From an uncultured Dorea sp. (GTDB taxonomy: Bacteria > Bacillota_A > Clostridia > Lachnospirales > Lachnospiraceae), in the NCBI GenBank assembly GCA_910579015.1, contig CAJTRO010000035.1, forward strand, positions 1 through 18,977: a stretch of 18,977 nt of DNA, given 5' to 3'. This document shows positions 1 to 7,315 of this stretch, piece by piece. The notes under the pieces were generated by a model. It had not been told where the DNA came from. It saw only the letters and a list, made by a program, of their open reading frames with translations, and searched no databases. Numbering within the stretch: position 1 is the stretch's first letter; every line of letters begins with the position of its first letter. Made by a program: the position numbers and the translations under genes.

Positions 1-308
1 AAACCCCGAGAGGGGACGGAAACTTTCTCAACCACTCAATCAACCTTGAAATATCTGATTTGAGAAATAGAAACCCCGAGAGGGGGCGGAAACCAGACAC
101 TCTACAATCTCAGTGTCCGTATGTCCGATTTGGAAAATAGAAACCCCGAGAGGGGACGGAAACGTTATGTAGTCTATGTATTCGGCCTCAGTTACGAACA
201 AATTTGAGAAAAAGAAACCCCGAGAGGGGGCGGAACCCCTTGTGTTGGTGTGGTTAGGTTATGTAGTTAATGATTTGGGAAAAAGAAACCCCAAGAGGAG
301 ACGATAAG
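1..308 (+). CRISPR. CRISPR array, trailer end, type III-A-like repeats
   Basis: Five repeats of about 37 nt lie at 1-23 (cut by the window edge), 57-93, 127-163, 201-237 and 272-308, with spacers of 33, 33, 37 and 34 nt. The repeat starts GATTTGAGAAATAG, has a CCCC-GAGA-GGGG hairpin core and ends in ACGGAAAC, which would be the 8-nt 5' tag of the crRNA, so the array is transcribed on the + strand. The last repeat is degenerate (CCCCAAGAGGAGACGATAAG) and the fourth carries changes near both ends, so the leader lies to the left, outside the window, and the old end of the array faces cas1. Repeats 2 and 4 carry G instead of A at the first tag position. The adjacent csm6 supports subtype III-A. 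The 94 bp between the last repeat and cas1 hold no promoter I trust; cas1 may depend on array read-through. Confidence 0.96.
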
Positions 309-402
309 AGAGGGTGTAAAACAATATCAATTAGGTATGACTTTCAATCGAGGGATGTGTTGTACTCTAAAGTATCTTTAATAAAAGAAAGGAGCATGAA
401 AG

Positions 403-1329
403 GTGAGCTATTTATATGTTGCTGAACAAGGAGCAACTATTGGAATTACAGATAATAGATTTCAGGTAAAGTACAAGGATGGTATGCTCAAATCGATACC
501 AGCAGAAACGCTAGAAGTTATTGAGATTTTTGGGAAAGTGCAGATTACCACGCAATGTTTGGAGGAATGTCTAAAAAGAGGTGTTAATATTATTTTTTAT
601 TCGACATATGGAGCTTATTATGGAAGACTGATATCTACGGCACATGTAAATGTACAACGTCAGCGTATACAGGCGGAAATATGGAAGGATGATCAGTTTA
701 AACTTATTTTTTCTAAACGGATAATTGATGCAAAAATCAGAAATCAGATTGTTATATTACGCAGATATGCCAGAAGTAAAGGAGCAGATATTGATCGTCC
801 GGTTATAGAGATGCAGAATGCAATTGAAAAGATAAAAAATAGTGCTGTTACAATTGGACAGGTGATGGGTTATGAAGGTATTGCTGCAAAGGTTTACTTT
901 AAAGTTCTGGGGAAATTAATAGATTCTGATTTTACATTTAAAGGACGAACTAAAAGGCCTCCATTAGATCCTTTTAACTCTTTGATAAGCCTGGGGTATT
1001 CAATTATGTTAAATGAGATTTATGGGAAATTAGAAGCAAAAGGTTTGAATCCTTATTTCGGAATTATGCATAAAGACCGGGAAAAACATCCAACTCTTGC
1101 GAGCGATCTTATGGAAGAATGGAGGGCAGTGCTGATAGATTCTACAGCGTTGAGTATGCTTAATGGACATGAATTAGAGAAGGAAGATTTTTATACGAAT
1201 GTTGAACAGCCAGGAGTATTTCTTGCAAAAGACGGATTTAAATCATATATAAAGAAGTTGGAATCAAAGCTTAGGACAGAGAATAAGTATTTATCTTATG
1301 TGGATTACCAGATGAGTTTCCAATGTTAA
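403..1329 (+). CDS. cas1: CRISPR-associated endonuclease Cas1, C-terminally truncated
   Basis: Cas1 is the integrase that inserts new spacers, acting as a complex with Cas2. The 308-residue product shows the N-terminal beta domain (about 1-85) and the helical catalytic domain with Glu158 in GYEGIAAKVYF, His223 in GIMHKDREKHP and the acidic cluster in LASDLMEEWR (Asp235, Glu238/239), so the active site is intact. The start is GTG at 403, preceded by AAAGGAG at 388-394; an ATG at 396 opens a frame that stops after a few codons. The protein ends YLSYVDYQMSFQC, where related clostridial Cas1 proteins, as I recall them, read YPVSFRR and continue for roughly 25-30 more residues. The next bases already encode the interior of Cas2, so the tail appears lost by deletion. 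The missing tail makes normal integrase function doubtful. Base composition is AT-rich compared with the genes after 3000. Confidence 0.93.
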   Translation: MSYLYVAEQGATIGITDNRFQVKYKDGMLKSIPAETLEVIEIFGKVQITTQCLEECLKRGVNIIFYSTYGAYYGRLISTAHVNVQRQRIQAEIWKDDQFKLIFSKRIIDAKIRNQIVILRRYARSKGADIDRPVIEMQNAIEKIKNSAVTIGQVMGYEGIAAKVYFKVLGKLIDSDFTFKGRTKRPPLDPFNSLISLGYSIMLNEIYGKLEAKGLNPYFGIMHKDREKHPTLASDLMEEWRAVLIDSTALSMLNGHELEKEDFYTNVEQPGVFLAKDGFKSYIKKLESKLRTENKYLSYVDYQMSFQC

Positions 1330-1567
1330 TAATAAACGGAGAACTGCATTTGCGAAGAAAATGAAGGGATATGGATTTCGTGTACAGAAGTCTGCTTTTG
1401 AGGCAATGATTTCAATGAAATTATACAAAGATTTATTAAAAGAGATTCCGAAGCTGATCTGTACCGAAGAACACAGTGTTCGTGTGTATCGGATTTTAGG
1501 ACAAGGAGAGGTTAGTCTGTTTGGTGTAAATGAATCAATACAGAATGAAGAAATAATTATTATATAA
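1325..1567 (+). pseudogene. cas2: Cas2, N-terminally truncated remnant
   Basis: Cas2 is the small ferredoxin-fold partner that bridges two Cas1 dimers. The reading frame from 1325 gives VNNKRRTAFAKKMKGYGF, then RVQKSAFEAMIS and SVRVYRILGQGEVSLFG, typical of Cas2. The usual first beta strand with its YD motif, expected just before VNNKRR, is absent: the frame opens at a TGA three codons upstream, inside the end of cas1. The only ATG in frame is at 1361, giving 68 residues, and it has no ribosome binding site. The gene therefore lacks its start and first strand and is probably non-functional, through the same lesion that shortened Cas1. If translated from 1361 the product would miss the conserved Asp and could not form the normal dimer core. 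It is followed after 15 bases by csm6 in the same direction. Confidence 0.85.
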
Positions 1568-1582
1568 TAAGGAGTAAAAGTA

Positions 1583-2947
1583 ATGAATCAGGTTATACTT
1601 TTTTCACCGGTAGGAGGAACGGATCCGATTTCTTCTGCAAATTTTAGGGACGGGTCTATGCTTCATATTTCTAGAGTATACAGGCCGTCAAAGATTGTTT
1701 TATACATGTCGGCAGAGGTGATGCAGTATCATCAAACGGATAACAGATACATATACTGCCTGGACCAGTTGGCACAGCTGCAAAACAGGAAAATAGAATA
1801 TGAGATAATAGAGCGTCCAGAGTTAAAAGAAGTTCAGGAATTTGATTATTTCTATCAGGATTTTCGGAGTATTGTAGAACAGATATTTTCAAAAATGGAT
1901 GATACGGATAGGCTTATTCTGAATGTATCGTCAGGAACGCCAGCGATGAAGAGTGGTTTGCTGGTATTGCAGACGTTAGGTGAATTCCCATGTAAGATGA
2001 TACAGGTCACTACGCCGGAAAGACGTATGAATGAACATATTCATAAAGGTTTTGATGTGGAGGAAGCATGGGAGTTAAACGAAGATAATGAGGAAGCAAC
2101 ATTTACAAACAGATGCAGGGAGATCAAGTGTCCAACATTATCAGTAATTAAAAAAGAAGAGATTATCAAAAAGCATATAGGAGTTTATGATTACAGAGCC
2201 GCTGTGAGTGTTGCTCAGACAATGCCGGAACATTATACGAAGAATTATTATAAACTGCTTGTTATGGCTGAGGCACGTATGCTTCTGGATTTTAAATCTG
2301 TAGATAAAATCATAGAAACAGATATTAATAGTTTGTTACCGATTAAAGAGGCTGGCAAGCGCAAATGTTTTGAATATGCTCTTAATCTACAGGTGAAGCT
2401 TTGGCGGCAGGAATATGCTGACTTTATACGCGGGATCACTCCGCTGGTCGTCGATTTGCTAGAAATGGTCTTAAAATGCCAGTGTAAGATTGATATTGAT
2501 CAATATAGCATATATAAAAGAAAAAAAGTAATGGTAAAAGAGCAAGGGACAGTCTTGGAGACCAGAGTGTGGGATGAGAAAAAGTTAAAGGGTACAGAGA
2601 TTCTGGAGAAATTAAATCAAGGATTCTATCGTAAATTTAACTATGGTAATATTTACTCTATTCATTTAAAAACATTAATAAAGGAATTTTCTGAAAATAA
2701 TAGATTAACCCAACTTACAGAAGATTTGATATTTGTAGAACAACAGATTCGAAATATGGCGGCTCATGAGATTGTTTCCATCACAGAAGATACGATTATA
2801 AAAAGAACAGGGTTTACCGCACAGCAGATTATGAACAGGATTAAAGAAATCTTTACTTATACGGGGATTCGTGTGAAAAACAGTGACTGGGATGCTTATA
2901 ATGCCATGAATAAAGAAATAATTAGCAGAATAAAAAGCCCATCATAG
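1583..2947 (+). CDS. csm6: Csm6, CARF-HEPN ribonuclease of type III CRISPR
   Basis: Csm6 is a cytoplasmic, non-specific RNase switched on by cyclic oligoadenylate made by Cas10 when the type III complex meets target RNA. The 454-residue product has an N-terminal CARF-like Rossmann domain (about 1-165) with the ligand-loop motif NVSSGTPAM at 114-122, a helical linker, and a C-terminal HEPN domain with the catalytic R-X4-H motif RNMAAH at 390-395. Length and order match full-length Csm6. The ATG at 1583 follows AAGGAG with good spacing. It is co-directional with cas1 and cas2 and likely in one transcript. No cas10 or csm2-5 genes lie in the window; they may be left of the array. If they are missing from the genome, Csm6 would have no local activator. 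The subtype assignment rests on Csm6 plus the repeat form. Confidence 0.94.
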   Translation: MNQVILFSPVGGTDPISSANFRDGSMLHISRVYRPSKIVLYMSAEVMQYHQTDNRYIYCLDQLAQLQNRKIEYEIIERPELKEVQEFDYFYQDFRSIVEQIFSKMDDTDRLILNVSSGTPAMKSGLLVLQTLGEFPCKMIQVTTPERRMNEHIHKGFDVEEAWELNEDNEEATFTNRCREIKCPTLSVIKKEEIIKKHIGVYDYRAAVSVAQTMPEHYTKNYYKLLVMAEARMLLDFKSVDKIIETDINSLLPIKEAGKRKCFEYALNLQVKLWRQEYADFIRGITPLVVDLLEMVLKCQCKIDIDQYSIYKRKKVMVKEQGTVLETRVWDEKKLKGTEILEKLNQGFYRKFNYGNIYSIHLKTLIKEFSENNRLTQLTEDLIFVEQQIRNMAAHEIVSITEDTIIKRTGFTAQQIMNRIKEIFTYTGIRVKNSDWDAYNAMNKEIISRIKSPS

Positions 2948-2951
2948 AAAG

Positions 2952-2985
2952 AGCAATGAAGGGCGTTGTTTATTGCTGGCGTTTT
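2952..2985 (+). terminator. Possible terminator after csm6
   Basis: An imperfect hairpin pairs 2952-2960 (AGCAATGAA) with 2969-2977 (TTTATTGCT) around an 8-nt loop and is followed by GGCGTTTTG. It lies five bases past the csm6 stop codon. The stem is A/T-rich and the T tract short, so termination would be weak. Confidence 0.4.
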
Positions 2986-3005
2986 GTGATAAGCAGATTT
3001 GTTCA

Positions 3006-3039
3006 GGGATGTAACTGAAACGCATTTCAGTTACATCCC
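3006..3039. terminator. Perfect 15-bp hairpin between csm6 and arcC
   Basis: GGGATGTAACTGAAA at 3006-3020 pairs exactly with TTTCAGTTACATCCC at 3025-3039 around the loop CGCA. It sits between the convergent ends of csm6 and arcC, where a two-way terminator is expected. Neither side has a clear T run, so a REP-like or other structural role is also possible. The remaining bases up to 3087 show nothing further. Confidence 0.5.
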
Positions 3040-3087
3040 CAAAGAATCCTATGCAGTTCAAGCATCATACAGATTTATCTGGAAGAT

Positions 3088-4032
3088 CTATGCATGGAAC
3101 ATAGTCCCTGTCTCTCCCCTTACAGCATCTCTCGATTTCTCAAGAAGCGTGATGAGAGCGGTGCGCCCTTCCTTGGAAGAAGCGAAATCGACCGCGGCCT
3201 GTACTTTCGGAAGCATGGAGCCAGGTGCAAAATGTCCTTCGCTGATATACTGTTTCGCTTCCGCCACAGAGATATCGCCCAGCCATTTCTCATCCGGTTT
3301 CCCGAAGTTGAGAGCGACCTTTTCTACCGCCGTAAGGATGATCAGGTAATCTGCGTCTAATTCCTTAGCGAGCAGACAGCTTGCAAAATCCTTGTCGATC
3401 ACAGCGCTGGCGCCTTTTAGATGGTTTCCCTGCTTGATCACAGGTATACCGCCGCCGCCTCCGGCAATCACCAGGTTCCCGGCGTTCACCATCGTGCGGA
3501 TGGTCTCGATCTCAATGATCTCCACCGGTTTTGGAGAAGCCACCACACGGCGATAGCCTCGTCCGGAGTCCTCTTTCATGATATAGTGGAAGCTTTCCTC
3601 CATCTTCTTTGCCTGTACGGCGTCTACAAACTTGCCGATCGGCTTGGAAGGATTCGTAAAAGCGGCGTCATTCTCATCCACACGTACCTGGGTGATCATG
3701 GTTGCAACCGGTACATTGGTGATGTTACGGTTCAACAATTCCTCGCGCAGTGCATTCTGTAAGTCATATCCGATATATGCCTGGCTCATGGCGACGCATA
3801 CAGACAGAGGCGTATTGGGCTGGTCTTCATCCTCATGCGTCAGTGCGATCATGGCATTATTCACCATGCCGACCTGAGGGCCGTTGCCGTGGGATACGAC
3901 AACCTCACAGCCGTCCTCTATCAGGTCAACGATTGCCCTGGCAGTAATCTTAACGGCCTGCATCTGTTCCGGAAGGGTGTTTCCCAGGGCGTTTCCGCCA
4001 AGAGCGATCACTACCCGTTTCTTCTTTTCCAT
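3088..4032 (-). CDS. arcC: Carbamate kinase
   Basis: Carbamate kinase converts carbamoyl phosphate and ADP to carbamate and ATP, the energy-conserving last step of arginine/citrulline or purine-derived carbamoyl breakdown. The 314-residue protein has the expected family length and motifs: IALGGNAL near the N-terminus, SHGNGPQVG for substrate binding, IAGGGGGIPV, and VIDKDFAS in the nucleotide-binding part. The ATG at 4032 follows an AAAGGATT site. It lies 53 bp downstream of the ygeW fragment on the same strand, with no terminator seen between them, so the two were probably one operon. Because ygeW is cut at its 5' end, the original promoter is probably gone and arcC expression is uncertain. 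The gene itself looks intact. The ygeW-arcC pairing points to the purine/carbamoyl pathway and not to an arginine deiminase operon. Confidence 0.95.
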   Translation of the reverse strand: MEKKKRVVIALGGNALGNTLPEQMQAVKITARAIVDLIEDGCEVVVSHGNGPQVGMVNNAMIALTHEDEDQPNTPLSVCVAMSQAYIGYDLQNALREELLNRNITNVPVATMITQVRVDENDAAFTNPSKPIGKFVDAVQAKKMEESFHYIMKEDSGRGYRRVVASPKPVEIIEIETIRTMVNAGNLVIAGGGGGIPVIKQGNHLKGASAVIDKDFASCLLAKELDADYLIILTAVEKVALNFGKPDEKWLGDISVAEAKQYISEGHFAPGSMLPKVQAAVDFASSKEGRTALITLLEKSRDAVRGETGTMFHA

Positions 4033-4085
4033 ATTATTATGTAATCCTTTCTTTCGATTTGAAGTTCCATCTGTGCGGTTGAAGT

Positions 4086-4682
4086 CTATTTGAAGACGCG
4101 CGGTTTACTGTTTTCCTCAAGCTTCTTAAGAACGTCTGCCGGATCCGCAAATTTTGCCAGGAAGATCATGGCCGCGATGATATACGGCTTGAAGCTCGCC
4201 TCCTTATATAACGGCGTCCTGTAGCGGTCGAATACGGAAGCGTCAACCTCGCCGGTCTCACAGCTTACGCCTGTGATATCCGCCGGCAGACAGTGCAGGT
4301 AGAGCGCCTTTCCGTCTTTGGTAGTAGACATCAGCTCTTCCGTACAAGCCCAGTCCTTGTGCTCTGCATTCTGAGCAAGCAGTTCCTTTTCCAGAGCATT
4401 GATGCCCTCGATATCGCCATTTCCATAAAGCTCTGTCCGTTTCTCCATGGCGGCAAACGGAGCCCAGCTCTTTGGATACACGATATCCGCATCCTTGAAC
4501 GCCTCGGCCATGCTGTTTGTCTTGGTAAATGTACCGCCGGATTTCTCTGCGTTCTTAGCGGCCACTTCTTCTACCTCCAGGAAGATCTCATATCCTTCCG
4601 GGTGAGCCAGTACCACGTCCATACCGAAACGTGTCATCAGTCCGATGATTCCCTGGGGAACGGATAAAGGCTTTCCGTAGGA
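4086..4682 (-). pseudogene. ygeW: YgeW knotted carbamoyltransferase, C-terminal half only
   Basis: The 198 codons read SYGKPLSVPQGIIGLMTRFG onward and carry the signature LHCLPADITG and the Asn/Asp-binding region typical of ornithine/aspartate carbamoyltransferases, most like YgeW, which occurs with arcC and xanthine dehydrogenase genes. Full-length YgeW is close to 400 residues, so about half is left. Upstream of 4682 the frame stays open on this strand to 5312, but that stretch is the antisense of the dehydrogenase gene and has no carbamoyltransferase character. The N-terminal domain, which binds carbamoyl phosphate (SxRTR-type motif), is missing, so the fragment cannot be an active enzyme. 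No promoter or ribosome binding site belongs to it. The codons that should directly precede SYGKPL are found inverted beside it (see 4680-4718). Confidence 0.88.
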
Positions 4683-4718
4683 AGCAAGAAGCTTGCCATG
4701 ACATGGGCGTACTCTCCT
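4680..4718 (+). other. Inverted 39-bp fragment of ygeW at the rearrangement junction
   Basis: Read on the + strand these bases encode GSKKLAMTWAYSP, which in YgeW proteins directly precedes SYGKPLSVPQG. Here SYGKPL begins at 4682 and runs leftward on the - strand, so this piece is flipped relative to the rest of the gene. Its right end (CCT at 4716-4718) joins CTGCCGGGCGTG of the dehydrogenase gene. AGGA at 4679-4682 and TCCT at 4715-4718 form a 4-bp inverted microhomology at its borders. The YgeW order is from family knowledge; the flip is visible directly. Confidence 0.8.
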
Positions 4719-6653
4719 CTGCCGGGCGTGACAGCCGTGCTGACCGCCGAAGATATTCCCGGGCAGAATAAGATCGGACATCTGAAGCACGACCAGTATA
4801 CCATGATCCCTGTAGGAGGGCTTACGCACTATCTTGGAGACGCAGTTGCCTTGGTGGCGGCAGAGGACATGGAGACGGTGGAACGGGCGAAGAAGCTGAT
4901 CAGGGTGGAATATGAGGTTCTCCCGGCAGTACATAGTATAGAAGAAGCGGCGGCCCCTCACGCCCCCCGCGTATTCGACGAAGAGGAATCCAATGTGCAG
5001 GCATATAAGCATGTAAGCCGTGGAAATGCGGATGAGGCAATCCGCAATGCCAGGCATGTACTTACACAGCATTTTGAGACGCCGTGGACGGAACATGCAT
5101 TTCTTGAGCCGGAATGCGCCGTGGCATATATAGACGAAGACGAGGACGTGAAGATCATTTCCACGGACCAGTCGGCTTACTGTACTTACCATGAGTGCAG
5201 CCTGATGCTGGGGACGGATAAGGTAAAGGCGGAGAATGCGCTGGTGGGAGGAGGCTTCGGAGGCAAGGAGGATATGACGGTACAGCACCATGCGGCGCTG
5301 CTTGCATATCATACGAGGCGTCCGGTGAAGGTAAGGCTTACCAGGGCGGAATCACTGTTGATCCATCCGAAACGGCATCCTTTTGTGATGGATTTTACCA
5401 TGGGATGTGATGAGAATGGGAAGATCCTGGGGGTAAAGGCGAAGGCGGTGTCGGATACGGGAGCGTTTGCGTCCCTTGGAGGTCCGGTGCTTGAGAGGGC
5501 CTGTACCCATGCGGCGGGACCTTATGCCTATGAGAATTTTGAGATAGAGGGAACAGCGTATTATACCAATAATCCGCCGGCGGGGGCATTCCGCGGATTC
5601 GGCGTGACGCAGACCTGTTTTGCGATAGAGACGCTCCTGAATATGATGGCAGATAAGATCGGGATCTCGCCATGGGAAATCCGTTACCGCAACGCCATCC
5701 GGCCGGGAGGCGTGCTTCCAAACGGCCAGATCGTGGATGAATCCACCGGACTTGTGGAGACGCTGGAAGCTGTGAAGGAGGCTTACGATACGGCATGTAA
5801 GGAAGGGAAACCGGCAGGACTTGCCTGTGCCATGAAGAACGCGGGGGTTGGCGTGGGGATTCTGGACTGGGGGCGTGTGAAGCTGGTCGTAGAAGAGGAC
5901 GGGAAGGTGCATATCTATACGGGAGCATCCTGCATCGGCCAGGGACTTGGAACTGTACTGGTGCAGATGATCGTAAGCAATACGGACCTTGCTCGTGAGG
6001 ATATCGTGTATGAGCGCAGTAATACATGGATTGCGCCGGATTCCGGAACAACCTCGGGTTCCAGACAGACTCTGGTCACGGGAGAAGCCTGTCTGCGCGC
6101 GTGTAAGAAGCTGATGGAGGCGAAGTCAGACGGTAAGACGCTTTTCGAGCTTGCAGGGCAGGAGTTCTACGGTGAATATCTGGCGAAGACCGATCCTCTT
6201 GGGGCTGATGTGCCCAATCCGGTATCCCACGTGGCATATGGATATGCGACGCAGATGTGTATCCTGGATCCAAAGACCGGAAAGATTGAGAAGCTTGTGG
6301 CCGCCCACGATGTGGGAAAGGCTGTGAATCCTTTATCCTGTGAAGGCCAGATTGAAGGCGGAGTGGTCATGTCCATGGGATACGCGCTCAGGGAGCGGTA
6401 TCCGATCGACGAGGACTGCCGGCCGGTCTCGATGTTCGGGGCTCTGGGGCTGTTTCGGGCGCACGAGATACCGAAGATCGAGCCAATTGTCATTGACAAG
6501 CCGGGACTTAAAGTTGCGGGCGGAGCCATCGGTATCGGAGAGATCACGTCTATCCCGACGGCGCCTGCGATCACGGATGCATATTACAGGCTTGACGGGG
6601 AAAGAAGGTTCAGCCTTCCGATCACCGGCACACCATATGAAAGGAAGGGATAA
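4698..6653 (+). pseudogene. Selenium-dependent xanthine dehydrogenase, N-terminally truncated
   Basis: The protein matches the molybdenum-binding part of the selenium-dependent molybdenum hydroxylase family (xanthine dehydrogenase of purine catabolism). True homology starts at Leu of LPGVTAVLTAEDIPG (4719); the first seven residues (MTWAYSP) come from ygeW. Visible motifs are VGGGFGGKEDMTVQHH, PPAGAFRGFGVTQTCFAIE with the conserved Arg, IRPGGVLPNGQ, and the C-terminal GIGEITSIPTAP with the catalytic Glu. About 644 residues remain of a family usually near 850, so the N-terminal [2Fe-2S] domain and the start of the first molybdopterin domain, about 200 residues, are gone. An AGGAAG lies 13 bases before the ATG at 4698, too far for a good site. 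Electron transfer from the molybdenum centre would be broken, hence the pseudogene call. The ferredoxin gene follows after 2 bp. Confidence 0.88.
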
Positions 6654-6655
6654 TT

Positions 6656-7135
6656 GTGGCAGGAAAGAAAAGATTCCCATACCGTGCGGCGGTTGTGGCG
6701 TGTAACGGAAGCTGTCCGGCGCAGGGCGGGCACGGATGTGCATATGGATGTATCGGCTGCGGTAATTGTGCCGCCGTCTGCAAATTCGGTGCGGTCTCCA
6801 TGAATGAAAACGGAACGGCCCAGGTGGATGAGGAGAAGTGCATTGCCTGCGGGATGTGTGTCAGAGCCTGTCCCAAGGGAGTGATTCATATCCATGAATG
6901 TGCCAATTATATCGTGGTTAAGTGCTCGAACAAAGATAAAGGGAAGGATGCAAAAGAGGTCTGTGCGGCCAGTTGTATCGGATGCGGGATATGTGAGAAG
7001 AACTGTACGGCTGAAGCGGTAAAGGTGGTTGAGAATTGTGCCGTGATCCGGGAAGATATATGCTTAAGCTGCGGCATGTGTGCGGTCAGATGTCCCCGCA
7101 ATGTGATTGCAGATGTGAGAGGAATCCTGACATAG
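6656..7135 (+). CDS. Ferredoxin-like protein with four [4Fe-4S] motifs
   Basis: The 159-residue protein carries four CxxCxxCxxxC motifs, with cysteines at 32/35/38/42, 62/65/68/72, 107/110/113/117 and 136/139/142/146, so up to four [4Fe-4S] clusters, like the polyferredoxin part of RnfB. Additional cysteines at 16, 20 and 28 precede the first motif. No signal peptide or membrane segment is seen, so it should be a cytoplasmic electron carrier. The start is GTG at 6656, two bases past the dehydrogenase stop and after an AAGGAAGGGA site, which implies translational linkage. Its likely job was to accept electrons from the upstream xanthine dehydrogenase; that partner is now truncated. It has no obvious promoter of its own. 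The exact family is uncertain. Confidence 0.85.
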   Translation: MAGKKRFPYRAAVVACNGSCPAQGGHGCAYGCIGCGNCAAVCKFGAVSMNENGTAQVDEEKCIACGMCVRACPKGVIHIHECANYIVVKCSNKDKGKDAKEVCAASCIGCGICEKNCTAEAVKVVENCAVIREDICLSCGMCAVRCPRNVIADVRGILT

Positions 7136-7198
7136 AAGGTTCCGGTTAAATGAAAGAAGAAAGAAGAACAAAAAAGCGGGCTGGCGCAAGTAATATGC

Positions 7199-7315
7199 GT
7201 CAGTCCTTTGTATTTCATGATCTGTCAGTCCCCAAGCATGTAAGTCAGTGTTGTTATGATCTGTCAGTCCCCAAATCTGTACAGTCAGTGCCGCCGCGAT
7301 CTGTCAGTCCCCAAG
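7199..7315. repeat. 39/40-bp tandem repeats built on GTCAGT
   Basis: GATCTGTCAGTCCCCAA recurs at 7219, 7258 and 7298 (spacing 39 and 40 bp). Inside each period a second GTCAGT appears, so the hexamer occurs at 7199, 7224, 7244, 7263, 7284 and 7303, every 19-25 bp. The block lies between the convergent ferredoxin and YheO-like regulator genes and its right end overlaps the regulator stop codon. On the - strand the unit reads CTTGGGGACTGACAGATC. A 63-codon + frame through it has no ribosome binding site and is not called. The function is unknown; a REP-like intergenic element is the simplest guess. Confidence 0.8.

Noticed and set aside
164..267. Spacers 3 and 4 share the 10-mer GTTATGTAGT
   Set aside because: A single 10-base match at different offsets, with no further similarity, is compatible with chance in AT-rich DNA and does not show primed acquisition or duplication.
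309..402. Leader or promoter between the array and cas1
   Set aside because: The degenerate terminal repeat shows this is the trailer side, and no pair of hexamers with proper spacing is convincing.
4683..5312. Long - strand extension of the ygeW frame giving a 408-codon product
   Set aside because: This stretch is antisense to the well-supported dehydrogenase gene, and its translation has no carbamoyltransferase motifs; real YgeW sequence ends at 4682.
5352..6895. Several - strand open frames of 100-220 codons opposite the dehydrogenase and ferredoxin genes
   Set aside because: They mirror GC-rich coding DNA on the other strand, overlap each other, and show no recognisable domain.
7199..7315. 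Second CRISPR array
   Set aside because: The repeated unit is only 17-18 nt, the intervals of about 22 nt themselves share GTCAGT, and no cas genes adjoin.
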